From the NCBI GenBank assembly GCA_000230935.2, contig AGIQ01000002.1, positions 1,847,932 to 1,911,931 on the forward strand: DNA of 64,000 nucleotides, written 5' to 3'. The DNA comes from Mycolicibacterium rhodesiae JS60. GTDB lineage: Bacteria > Actinomycetota > Actinomycetes > Mycobacteriales > Mycobacteriaceae. Both the position numbers and the translations under genes were made by a program. Below the pieces are notes generated by a model. That model made no database searches. It saw only the letters and a list, made by a program, of their open reading frames with translations, and was not told the origin of the DNA. Positions 6,896-15,250 of this stretch are shown in pieces. Each line of letters opens with the position of its first letter. Position 1 is the first letter of the stretch.

Positions 6896-9648
6896 GACAA
6901 TCCCTTCGACTCCAGTGTTGGCGCTTGTTCGTGCCCGTTAACGGTGCGCGCCTTCCCCTCGGCGGGGGCGAGCTGGTCGGCGTCCGGTGCCGCGTCGATG
7001 ATCTCTACGACGCCCGTACCACCGTTGACTCGCAATCGATCGCCGGTGCGGATCGCTGTTGTGCCGTTCCTGGTATTGACCACACACGGCACGCCCAACT
7101 CCCGGGCCACGATGGCGGCGTGGCTCAAGGCGCCGCCGATGTCGACCACCAATCCCGACGACAGCAACATCACCGACGACCAACTCGGGTCGGTGGTCGG
7201 AGTGACCAAGATGTCGCCGGGCTCTACCTGCGAGAAATCCGGGGTGTGCAGCACGCGAGCGAAGCCCTCGACCAGGCCCGCGCTGACACCGATGCCCTCG
7301 ACTGCCTTGCCGGACGCCTCAGGGTGCGGGTCGCATCCGCCCAGGGGTTCGGCAGACGGAGTGCCCTGCCACGAATGCGGCACGGCGACGGCCTCGTACA
7401 TGGCGCGGCGCTCGCGACGCCGTTTGATGAGCACGTCAGTGTCCGCCGGCATGGAACTGATTTCGTTTTCGGTGAGATAGAAGACGTCCGTTGGATCCTG
7501 AAACTGTCCTGCGCCGGTGCGTAGCTCGCCAATCTGTCGGGCTGCGGCCCTGGCACCGTCGAGCGCTTGCAGTAGAGAGCGCTTCACTACGCCTCGAAGC
7601 GGAATCCGCCGTGCGGCAAGGGCGATGAGAGCTTTAACGGCTGGTCGCTGCCACGTTGGAGTAGCGGCGAGCAGCTCGGCGGCGGACGCCCTAGCCGCGA
7701 CCCTATGCTCGGCGTCCTTCCGCCTTGGATCGACCGAGTCGTCTTGACGGGAGTACGCCTCGATGAGGTCGCGTAGCGGCGCTGAGTCTTCGCGCCACAC
7801 CGTGCTGGACATCTCACCCTCTGACGGGCCGTGAAACCCGATGCTGGCGACAACGTCGTCCAGCGAAATCTCCCCGCGGGATGCACGCCAGACATCGGTC
7901 ACGAGCCCAGCGACCTCTGCGCCACCGAAGCCGCTGAGCTTAGCGAGGTCGCCCTTCCCCCGCAGCTCGATCAGCCGTTCAAGGGCGGAGTAGACCGGAA
8001 TCACGACGCCCAACGCGGAAAGCACCTGCATACTGACTGCCCGGTCGAATTGAGCTGCTGCATCTTCGAAGAGGCGGACGGCCTCGGTAACCGTAGTGGC
8101 GGATGACACGCGCTTCAGGTGTTTCGGATACCACTCGTCCACCGCTTCTGCGGTGCGTCTGATCTTGCGTGGCCCGCTTACGGTGACCCATGGAAGACGA
8201 AGTGCGATTATCGGCAGACGTCGCAGGGTGGGCTCGCTCTGCCAGTCATCCGGCACCCGTCCAAGGACAGACTCGACGGCCTGCTCACCGGATGTCCCCG
8301 GCATCCGGTCTCCGATCATGGCCATATACCTGACCTGAAGCGCAGGTCGCCCGTAGAAAGCTCGGAACCACTGACGGTTGACGTCCGACGCCGGCTTGGC
8401 TTCGCGGCGCGATAGGACACCGATTTGGAAGGCGGCATTCAGGCTCGCCTTTTCGAGAACCCGATGCCATAAAGACCAACTGAGCGGCGTCATGACGCCC
8501 GGCATTGCCTCCGCGACATTGGAGGTGCTCCAGTGAGTGTGGTCATCGGTTGGCGAATGCAGCGGATCCCACGACTCGACGGGCAGCTCGGTCACGCAGT
8601 CGGTCACGGAGGGAGCTGCAAGCACCGAAGCGACCGGTTCCTGTTGGGGCGTGGGTCGCGACGACCACACGGTTTCCGGGCGGGCTTGCAACAGCGCAAT
8701 GGTGTCGGTCTTCTCGTCGATGGCCCACTCGATGTCGACGGTGTAGCCAAAGGCGCTTTCAACGTCACGTCCGAGTCGCGCAAGTTGTTCGGCCTCGCGG
8801 TTGGACAGTGAGAATTGCCCCTGGCGCTCCACGTCAACGTCCGTGCGGACGACCTTGCCGGCCGTGGCGTCGAAACGGTGGGCGATCTGTTTGGTACCGA
8901 CCGAGGAGCGGTGAATTGTCAAGTCGTCTTTGCCGATCCAGAACCCATCAGGGGTGACTTCGCCGGCGACGACGGCCTCACCGAGACCGTATGAGGACTC
9001 CAGATAGATCGTTTCGCGGTTGCCGGTGACGGGGTCGAGAGTCATCAGGACGCCGGCCGAGCGGGCCGGAACCATTCTCTGCACGACGACTGCCATCGCG
9101 ATCTCCTCGGGCGATAGAGCAAGCCGCTTCCGGTAGGTGAGGACACGCGTGCTGAAAAGGCTGGCCCAACAGCTCAGGATTCGGTCGACGACGGACTCGG
9201 TTGTCTCGACCCAAAGGTAGGTGTCCTGCTGACCGGCGAACGAGGCGTCCGGCCGATCCTCTGCGACGGCGCTGGACCGGACGGCAACCGGCGGGCATCC
9301 CATTGCTTCGTAGCTAGTTGAAATCACTTCTCGTAGAGAGTCATCGATCATGTCCGCAACGAACAGCTCTCGTAACCGCGCAGATGTCGACTCCTGGCCA
9401 GCGCTGTCTTCGGGGAGGTTCTCCAGAAGCTCGGTGATGCGATCCCTGCACCCCGACACACTGACGGCGCGCCGATAAGCTTGGGTGGTCACGGCGAAGC
9501 CTTCCGGCACGTCGAACCCCGCTGCGGCAAGTTCACCCAGACCGAGGGCCTTGCCTCCGACCAGATGTGCGTTGCCCGTGGTGCATGCGGTCAGCGGCAG
9601 CACCAAGGTAAGAGCGCCTGCGGGCTTGTCGGTAATCGGGTAGGTCAT
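6892..9648 (-). CDS. PEP-synthase-like dikinase with rifampin-phosphotransferase architecture
   Basis: About 918 residues. The N-terminus has the PPDK/PEP-synthase ATP-grasp domain (VGGKALGLGEL at about 30-40, AVRSSAVAEDRPDASFAGQQ near 120-140, QRMVPARSAGV). The long middle has no PEP-binding TIM barrel. The swivelling phosphohistidine domain is at the extreme C-terminus, with the predicted phospho-carrier His843 in GGALSHAAIVARELG. This order (ATP domain, substrate domain, His domain) is that of rifampin phosphotransferase rather than of PEP synthase. Enzymes of this type cleave ATP to AMP and pass the beta-phosphate to an organic hydroxyl. In a P450/ferredoxin operon the likely substrate is a hydroxylated pathway intermediate or a drug. 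AGGGAG precedes the Met at 9648. Confidence 0.86.
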   Translation of the reverse strand: MTYPITDKPAGALTLVLPLTACTTGNAHLVGGKALGLGELAAAGFDVPEGFAVTTQAYRRAVSVSGCRDRITELLENLPEDSAGQESTSARLRELFVADMIDDSLREVISTSYEAMGCPPVAVRSSAVAEDRPDASFAGQQDTYLWVETTESVVDRILSCWASLFSTRVLTYRKRLALSPEEIAMAVVVQRMVPARSAGVLMTLDPVTGNRETIYLESSYGLGEAVVAGEVTPDGFWIGKDDLTIHRSSVGTKQIAHRFDATAGKVVRTDVDVERQGQFSLSNREAEQLARLGRDVESAFGYTVDIEWAIDEKTDTIALLQARPETVWSSRPTPQQEPVASVLAAPSVTDCVTELPVESWDPLHSPTDDHTHWSTSNVAEAMPGVMTPLSWSLWHRVLEKASLNAAFQIGVLSRREAKPASDVNRQWFRAFYGRPALQVRYMAMIGDRMPGTSGEQAVESVLGRVPDDWQSEPTLRRLPIIALRLPWVTVSGPRKIRRTAEAVDEWYPKHLKRVSSATTVTEAVRLFEDAAAQFDRAVSMQVLSALGVVIPVYSALERLIELRGKGDLAKLSGFGGAEVAGLVTDVWRASRGEISLDDVVASIGFHGPSEGEMSSTVWREDSAPLRDLIEAYSRQDDSVDPRRKDAEHRVAARASAAELLAATPTWQRPAVKALIALAARRIPLRGVVKRSLLQALDGARAAARQIGELRTGAGQFQDPTDVFYLTENEISSMPADTDVLIKRRRERRAMYEAVAVPHSWQGTPSAEPLGGCDPHPEASGKAVEGIGVSAGLVEGFARVLHTPDFSQVEPGDILVTPTTDPSWSSVMLLSSGLVVDIGGALSHAAIVARELGVPCVVNTRNGTTAIRTGDRLRVNGGTGVVEIIDAAPDADQLAPAEGKARTVNGHEQAPTLESKGLS

Positions 9649-9807
9649 CGAATGCTCCCTCTGAGTCGATTGGAACTGCGGGGAGCCTGCCGGTAGATAA
9701 CGCCGAGATGGCACGTGAGGATCGGCGGCGGCCCGACGTAGATCCCCACCACGTGCGCTCTCCTCAATGAGACCGTTGATACCGACGACAACTCCTGGAT
9801 CCGATCG

Positions 9808-10005
9808 TTATCCGTTCTCGTCCAACGAAATTGCTCGCGTGGGGCAGCCATCGACGGCCGCCTCGAGCACCTTGCGATCAGCCTCCGACGGCGTGGTAAT
9901 CAGCACGTGGGAATATCCGTCATCACCCACCTCGAAGAAGCCCGGCGCTTCCACTTCACACATCCCTAGACCCGAGCACTTGTGTAGATCTACTACGATC
10001 TTCAT
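9808..10005 (-). CDS. [3Fe-4S] ferredoxin, P450 redox partner
   Basis: 65 residues. Cysteines C10, C16 and C54 (C-x5-C ... CP) are the ligand pattern of mycobacterial 3Fe-4S ferredoxins that feed electrons to cytochromes P450; the variable central position of the first motif is Leu13 (CSGLGMC). Acidic C-terminus, cytosolic. It starts 33 nt downstream of the P450 stop, so pairing with that enzyme is highly likely. No ferredoxin reductase gene is present nearby, so a reductase encoded elsewhere is presumably used. The 159 nt between this gene and the dikinase start (9649-9807) contains no recognisable gene and might hold a secondary promoter. Confidence 0.93.
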   Translation of the reverse strand: MKIVVDLHKCSGLGMCEVEAPGFFEVGDDGYSHVLITTPSEADRKVLEAAVDGCPTRAISLDENG

Positions 10006-10038
10006 CGTCCGTCCTTATTGCTCCCGTGACACGCGGCG

Positions 10039-11223
10039 TCACAACCGCTCGAACAACAGCGGGAGATGCTCCGGCGCCCCCGCGCTGACACCGACCTGCC
10101 GCGGAATCTCGGCGCCGGTCTCGACGCGGAACTTGGTCAGTCGCGACAGCAATTCGTCGAACCCCACCTCGATCTGCAGTTTCGCCAGATGCTGTCCGAT
10201 GCACCGATGAATACCCAAACCGAAAGCGGCGCTGGCCTTTCGATCGACACCGAACGCCAATTCTCCCGAATTCTCGAAACGGGTCTCGTCTCGGTTTGCC
10301 GACCGGTAGGACAACACGATGCGGTCGCCTTTTTTGAACTCACGCTCGCCGATGGTGGTGTCGCGGGTCGCGGTCCTCGCCATGAAGCTCACCGTCGGCT
10401 GGAGGCGCAGGAATTCGTCGAGATCGTTGCGCACCCATTGGGGGTCGCGGAGGCGTTCTTCAACATCCGGCCGGGTGGCCAGATGGAACGCGATGTTCGC
10501 CAGCGCGCTGCGAGTGGTGTCCAGCCCGCCGGCCAGCAACGCGGCCACGATCCCCATCTGTTCCTCGAGCGTCAGCGGGCGGCCGCCATCGACGGTCGCG
10601 GTCTTGATAGCGCTCAAGATGTTGTTCTCGTCGTCGCCTGAGTCGTCGGCGCGGTTGAGGGCCTCCAATGCCATCATGCCCAGTTCGAGGAACGCCTCTG
10701 GCGACAGGTCGGCGGCCACCCGCTCGACCAACGCGACGGCCCGCAACATGAATTCCTCGGTCTCATTGGTGAAGATGAGATGAGAAAGCACGCCAGCCGT
10801 CAACGGGATCGCGTAGTCATGCACGAACTCGACGTGTCCGTTCGGTTCGAACTTGTCGATCAGTCCCTTGCAGATCTCCCGCATCTTTTCCTCGTGGCGG
10901 CGGACGTATGTCAGGGAGAAGTACTTGTTCAGGAACTTGCGAAAATCGCGATGCAGCGGCTGGTCGGAGTCGAGAGGAATGAGCCGCACACCGTCAATCC
11001 CCATGCCCCGCACGGCCGGCTCCGCGCTCGAGAACTCCTCGGGGCGTTCGGCGACGCTGCGCACGTCGTCATATCGCGTCAGCAGGAAGTAGCCGCCGTC
11101 GTTGGGGGAGTGCACTATGGGGCATTTCTGGCGGGCGAGGGCAAGGGCCTCCTCCATGTGCTCACCTTGCTCGGGATCAAAGAGGTCGAGATTGGTCAAG
11201 ATCTCTTCTGCGCTCTTAGCCAT
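10039..11223 (-). CDS. Cytochrome P450 monooxygenase
   Basis: 394 residues, soluble bacterial type. The oxygen-binding I-helix reads AGGLDTT (about 231-237), the K-helix ExxR is E270-R273, and the haem loop FGLGIHRCIGQ supplies the thiolate Cys341. It would hydroxylate or otherwise oxidise a hydrophobic substrate using electrons from the downstream ferredoxin. It is the first gene of a leftward unit P450-ferredoxin-dikinase-lipocalin-like protein. Operator A2 lies 24-45 nt upstream of its start, close enough to cover the promoter. The CYP subfamily cannot be assigned by eye. Confidence 0.94.
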   Translation of the reverse strand: MAKSAEEILTNLDLFDPEQGEHMEEALALARQKCPIVHSPNDGGYFLLTRYDDVRSVAERPEEFSSAEPAVRGMGIDGVRLIPLDSDQPLHRDFRKFLNKYFSLTYVRRHEEKMREICKGLIDKFEPNGHVEFVHDYAIPLTAGVLSHLIFTNETEEFMLRAVALVERVAADLSPEAFLELGMMALEALNRADDSGDDENNILSAIKTATVDGGRPLTLEEQMGIVAALLAGGLDTTRSALANIAFHLATRPDVEERLRDPQWVRNDLDEFLRLQPTVSFMARTATRDTTIGEREFKKGDRIVLSYRSANRDETRFENSGELAFGVDRKASAAFGLGIHRCIGQHLAKLQIEVGFDELLSRLTKFRVETGAEIPRQVGVSAGAPEHLPLLFERL

Positions 11224-11246
11224 ACTTTAATTCCTCATCGGCGTCG

Positions 11247-11268
11247 ATGTGTACACTCAGGTATACAT
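11247..11268. promoter_or_regulatory. Operator A2: dyad ATGTGTAC-N6-GTATACAT
   Basis: A near-perfect 22 bp inverted repeat starts 24 nt upstream of the P450 start codon. One half is identical to the half-site at 1041-1048 and spacing is the same. It lies where a repressor would block the leftward P450-ferredoxin-dikinase promoter. The rest of the 377 nt intergenic space (11224-11600) holds the promoter of the rightward dehydrogenase with its different dyad at 11453-11468 and no other gene. Confidence 0.75.
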
Positions 11269-11452
11269 ATTGTTGACCCGAGCTTACACATCGAATGTGA
11301 CGCACACAACCCATGCCTGAATCATCAACGTGCCCAACGCAATCTGCCCCCCTCCATCGCCCTCGGCCCGACCGAGGTCGGCTGACCGTCGTAACTCGAC
11401 GCCGTCACGTCAAGGGCCGAACGGCCTTGACCGCGGTGTGGGAGTCGACTAA

Positions 11453-11468
11453 TTTAAAGACTGTTAAA
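11453..11468. promoter_or_regulatory. Operator B1: dyad TTTAA-N6-TTAAA
   Basis: Reads TTTAA-AGACTG-TTAAA, about 130 nt upstream of the acyl-CoA dehydrogenase at 11601. An overlapping 13 bp inverted repeat ACTGTT-A-AACAGT (11460-11472) adds symmetry. The same TTTAA-N6-TTAAA arrangement recurs at 16697-16712 and, with one mismatch, at 27598-27613, always in promoter regions of this catabolic block. AT-rich hexamers like these are rare in such GC-rich DNA, which strengthens the case. Confidence 0.6.
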
Positions 11469-11600
11469 CAGTGTTGGAAAGCCTTCTGCGCATTCCCAGT
11501 AACTTGGTGTGGTTGCGGACAGTCGGCCGGATCCATCGCGCCGCCTTCGCGTCCCGCCGAGGTCGACCCGACTCGGCGCATCGCAGCGGAGGTGGCCTGA

Positions 11601-12764
11601 ATGCAACGCGATATCTACGACGAGAGTCACGAACTCTACCGACAGACCGTGCGCGAGTTCATCGTTCGCGAAGTGACGCCCAATTACGAAGCCTGGGAGT
11701 CGGCGGGCATGATTGACCGGCGGGTCTTCAAGGCAGGTTGTGCCGCGGGCATCTACGGGCTGGAGATCCCAGAGCGCTTCGGAGGGTCCGCGGTGTCCGA
11801 CTACCGTTATCGAAGTGTCGTGTGCGAGGAGATGGCGCGGGCGAGGGCAACGTCTGTCAGCATCAGCTTCACCAATCAGGACGACCTGATCCTGTATTAC
11901 CTGCTTGACCTGGGCACCGAAGAACAGTTGCGACGGTGGATTCCCGGTATGGCGAGCGGCGACCTGATCGGCGCGCTGGCGATGACCGAACCTGGTGCGG
12001 GAAGCGATCTCCGCGGAATGCGGTCGACCGCTACCCGCGACGGGGATGACTGGATTCTGAACGGGCAGAAGACCTTCATCACCCACGCCCTGTCGGCCGA
12101 CATCGTCATCGTCGCCGCGCGGACCGAATCGACCGGTGAACGTTCCGGTTTGAGCCTGTTCATCGTCGAGGATGGCATGGAGGGTTTCTCCAGGGGTAGA
12201 AAACTCGACAAGGTCGGCCTGCGCTCACAAGACACGGGCGAGTTGTTCTTCGACAACGTGCGACTCCCAGCCTCGCACCTGCTGGGTAGTGAGGGGCGGG
12301 GCCTGAATCACATGATGTCGCACCTCCCGCGAGAACGCCTCGGCACCAGCATCACGGCGGTTGCCGAGGCGCGCGCGATCCTCGATCTCACGCTGAAGTA
12401 CTGCTTCGAACGCCAGGCGTTCGGCCAGTACATCGGCGACTTTCAGGCGAACCGTTTCAGTCTGGCTGAGATGGCCACCGAACTCGACATCGCTGAGACC
12501 TACATCGACAAGCAACTGCTGGACTACAACGCCGGACGTCTTACCCCGGTCGACGCGGCCAAGGGAAAGTGGTGGACGACCGAATTGCAGAAGCGGGTCG
12601 TTGACCAATGCGTGCAGCTGCACGGCGGCTACGGATACATGATGGAGTACCCCGTGGCGCGCGCCTACGTCGACACCCGCATCCAGACGATCTACGGCGG
12701 GACCACCGAGATCATGAAAGAGATCATCGGAAGGGACTTGGCCCGCGGGCTGGCGCCAAAGTGA
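11601..12764 (+). CDS. Acyl-CoA dehydrogenase
   Basis: 387 residues. FAD-dependent alpha,beta-desaturation of an acyl-CoA, probably passing electrons to ETF. The N-terminal helical domain, the middle beta-domain (GALAMTEPGAGSDL, then NGQKTFITH) and the C-terminal helices are all present. The usual catalytic Glu is in YGGTTEIMKE (E370), and a second Glu at the isovaleryl-CoA-dehydrogenase position (PRERL, E245) also exists. It begins the rightward part of block B, preceded by operator B1, and is followed after 71 nt by the GMC oxidoreductase. Closely resembles the 17610-18761 protein in layout (QLHGGYGYMMEYPVAR against QLFGGYGYMLEYPIAR). Acyl specificity unknown. Confidence 0.92.
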   Translation: MQRDIYDESHELYRQTVREFIVREVTPNYEAWESAGMIDRRVFKAGCAAGIYGLEIPERFGGSAVSDYRYRSVVCEEMARARATSVSISFTNQDDLILYYLLDLGTEEQLRRWIPGMASGDLIGALAMTEPGAGSDLRGMRSTATRDGDDWILNGQKTFITHALSADIVIVAARTESTGERSGLSLFIVEDGMEGFSRGRKLDKVGLRSQDTGELFFDNVRLPASHLLGSEGRGLNHMMSHLPRERLGTSITAVAEARAILDLTLKYCFERQAFGQYIGDFQANRFSLAEMATELDIAETYIDKQLLDYNAGRLTPVDAAKGKWWTTELQKRVVDQCVQLHGGYGYMMEYPVARAYVDTRIQTIYGGTTEIMKEIIGRDLARGLAPK

Positions 12765-12835
12765 GCTCCTGAAAGCATTCTCCAACAAACTATCTCAGCG
12801 CTAGAAGTGACAGTGAATCAAGGGAGTTCGGCTCA

Positions 12836-14458
12836 ATGATGGACAAGAATCACTTCGACTACATCGTGGTTGGCGCGGGGTCTGGGGGGAGCACGGTTGC
12901 CGGCAGACTGGCAGAAGCCGGCGCACGGGTGCTGGTATTGGAGGCCGGCGGTACTGATCGTCGGCCCGATGTCCTGATTCCGGCTGGCTTGCCCGTGGTG
13001 TACCAGACCTCGAACTGGAAGTACGCGGCCGAGCCGGACTCGACGCGGCTCGGCTCGACCGAAGCGTGGCCGGCCGGCAAGATCGTGGGTGGTAGCGGAT
13101 CCATCAACGCCACCGTGTTCGTGCGCGGGAACCCCGCGGATTTCGACGGCTGGGCGCAACGCGGGGCAGTCGGCTGGGACTATCAGTCAGTCTTGCCGGA
13201 GTTTCGGCGGATGGAGAGCTGGTCGGGCGGCGCAGACACGTATCGCGGAGGTACGGGCCCGATTTCGGTCGGCTACCAATCGATCGAGCACGTCACCAAT
13301 GAAGCCTTCGTCGTCGCCGCGCAGGCGGCAGGACACGCGTTCACACCTGACTACAACGGCGAGCACCAAGTGGGTGTCGGCCGCATCCAGGTCAACCAGA
13401 GTCGCGGAGTCCGCTCCCAGGCCTCGCGCGAGTATCTGAGACGGCTCGACGTCGCCGCACCGCCGACCGTCCGGACGCGTTCGCAGGTGACCGAGCTGCT
13501 GTTCTCCGGCCATCGTGTGGTCGGCGTGGAGTACCTGCGACGTGGCAAGAAGCACCGCGCCTACGCCGACAAGGAGACCATCCTCGCCGGAGGTACCTTG
13601 GCCACCCCGAAGTTACTGCTACTGGCCGGCATCGGGCCGGCAGCTCACCTCGCAGACCTAGGCATCCCGCTGCGCGCCAATGTCCCCGGTGTCGGACGCA
13701 ACCTGCAGGAACATCCGGCAATCATGCTGCGGTGGGCGTCAAAGGTGCCGACCGTCAACAGCATCGGAGTGAGCGGCGCGCTGTCGGCGGTGTATCAGTA
13801 CGCGACGAAGCGCCAGGGCATTCTCGCCGCGTGCGTGTACCAAGCCCAGGTGCTCCACAAAACGTCGCCATCGCTGAGCGCACCCGACATCCAAGTCGGG
13901 TTCGGCTGCTTCTCGACCGAACGTATCCGCGCCAAAGACGGCTCGGTGCGGATTCTGCCGACGCGGCAGCCAGGACTGCAGCTGACGACGGTGTTTCTGC
14001 ATCCCCGCGATCGCGGCATTGTCGAGTTGCGTAGCTCGGACCCCCTGGCGGCGCCCGTCATTCGGCATCGCCTGCTGGGAACCGAGGACGATACCCGCGA
14101 TCTGCTCAGCGGCATCGCTGAGGCGCGTCGGATCATGGCAGAGCCGGCACTCCGAGAGTTCGTCGGTGACCCGTTCGAGCCCGAGCTGAAGTGCCAGAAC
14201 GACGACGACTGGTTGAACTTCCTTCGCGAACATGGCACCAACGGGTCGCACCCTGTTGGCACGTGCGCGATGGGCAGTGACGATCAGGCGGTGGTCGACC
14301 CGCAATTGCGGGTGCGTGGCGTCGAGGGTTTGCGAATCAGCGACGCCTCGGTGATGCCAACGATCACGTCGGGTAACACCAACGCGGCCACGATGATGAT
14401 CGGCGAGCGGGCGGCCAGCGAGATTCTGCGGAACGGACCGGCCGGTCAGACGCTGTAG
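12836..14458 (+). CDS. GMC-family FAD oxidoreductase (choline/alcohol dehydrogenase type)
   Basis: 540 residues. Rossmann FAD motif GAGSGGS at about 12-18, the GMC signature GGTLATPKLLLLAGIGPA in mid-sequence, and the C-terminal active-site His472 in SHPVGTCAMG with the conserved Asn in SGNTNAA near 514-516. GMC enzymes oxidise primary or secondary alcohols to carbonyls. AAGGGAG lies upstream; Met12836 or Met12839 could start. It follows the 11601 dehydrogenase in the same direction and overlaps the convergent SDR gene tail to tail by 13 bp. A role in oxidising a hydroxylated, perhaps P450-derived, intermediate is inferred from context. Confidence 0.92.
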   Translation: MMDKNHFDYIVVGAGSGGSTVAGRLAEAGARVLVLEAGGTDRRPDVLIPAGLPVVYQTSNWKYAAEPDSTRLGSTEAWPAGKIVGGSGSINATVFVRGNPADFDGWAQRGAVGWDYQSVLPEFRRMESWSGGADTYRGGTGPISVGYQSIEHVTNEAFVVAAQAAGHAFTPDYNGEHQVGVGRIQVNQSRGVRSQASREYLRRLDVAAPPTVRTRSQVTELLFSGHRVVGVEYLRRGKKHRAYADKETILAGGTLATPKLLLLAGIGPAAHLADLGIPLRANVPGVGRNLQEHPAIMLRWASKVPTVNSIGVSGALSAVYQYATKRQGILAACVYQAQVLHKTSPSLSAPDIQVGFGCFSTERIRAKDGSVRILPTRQPGLQLTTVFLHPRDRGIVELRSSDPLAAPVIRHRLLGTEDDTRDLLSGIAEARRIMAEPALREFVGDPFEPELKCQNDDDWLNFLREHGTNGSHPVGTCAMGSDDQAVVDPQLRVRGVEGLRISDASVMPTITSGNTNAATMMIGERAASEILRNGPAGQTL

Positions 14459-15210
14459 CCGCCGTCGACGTAGAGGGTCTGACCGGTGATCCACGAGCTG
14501 CGATCGGACAGCAAAAATGTTGCCGCGTTGGCGATGTCGTCGACATGGCCGAACCGCTTCAATGCGGTGTCCTCGAGCGCCTTCTTGAGACCCACTTCGG
14601 TGAAGTCGCCGCGGGCGACCAGCTCATCCCACATGCCTTGGCCTTCAATGACTCCGACGCCGATGGCGTTGGCGCGCACGCCGTAGCGACCCTCTTCAGA
14701 CGCGATGCCCCGAATCAGAGCCTGCACTGCGGCCTTTGGCGTGACGGACATGATGTCCTTGCGGGTGTAGCGCGAGATGACCGGGGTGACGATGGCCAGA
14801 ACCGCGCCCTTCGTCGGCCGAAGTAGCGGCAACGAGGGTTGCAGAAAGTTGAAGCACGCTTTGAGATCTTGATCGATGGTGTCGGAGAACGTCTCCGGTG
14901 ACAATTCCGAGATGAAGCGCATGGGAATGTGTGGGCCGGCCGCGTACACCACGGCTGCAAGTGGCCCCTGGGCACCGATGCCGGTGACCACATCTCTCGC
15001 GGCTGCGGCGTCAACGAGGTCCACGCCGTGGATGCTTGCCTGCCGACCGGCCGCCCGCACGAGTTCGGCCGTTTCTGCGCCGGCGTCCTTGTTGTTGCGG
15101 TACGTCAACGCGATGTCCCATCCCGCCTCGGCCAAGCCGACCGCGATGGCACGGCCGATACCGCCGGATCCACCGGCGACCAGCGCGCGTGGTGCGGTCA
15201 GAGAACTCAT
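14446..15210 (-). CDS. Short-chain dehydrogenase/reductase without the catalytic Tyr
   Basis: 254 residues. The N-terminal cofactor motif GGSGGIG (13-19) and C-terminal GQTLYVDGGYSV are typical of classical SDRs. However the Tyr-x-x-x-Lys active site reads S155-V-T-P-K159, so the proton-donating Tyr is replaced by Ser, the usual NNAG is YAAG, and the usual PG after the RxN motif is GV. Either chemistry differs or the protein is non-catalytic. It ends inside the convergent GMC gene's 3' end and lies 40 nt downstream of an acyl-CoA dehydrogenase that also lacks its usual catalytic residue. Confidence 0.88.
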   Translation of the reverse strand: MSSLTAPRALVAGGSGGIGRAIAVGLAEAGWDIALTYRNNKDAGAETAELVRAAGRQASIHGVDLVDAAAARDVVTGIGAQGPLAAVVYAAGPHIPMRFISELSPETFSDTIDQDLKACFNFLQPSLPLLRPTKGAVLAIVTPVISRYTRKDIMSVTPKAAVQALIRGIASEEGRYGVRANAIGVGVIEGQGMWDELVARGDFTEVGLKKALEDTALKRFGHVDDIANAATFLLSDRSSWITGQTLYVDGGYSV

Positions 15211-15250
15211 GTTCGTTGTCCTTTTCGAAGAGCGATGGCGCAGGGGATCA

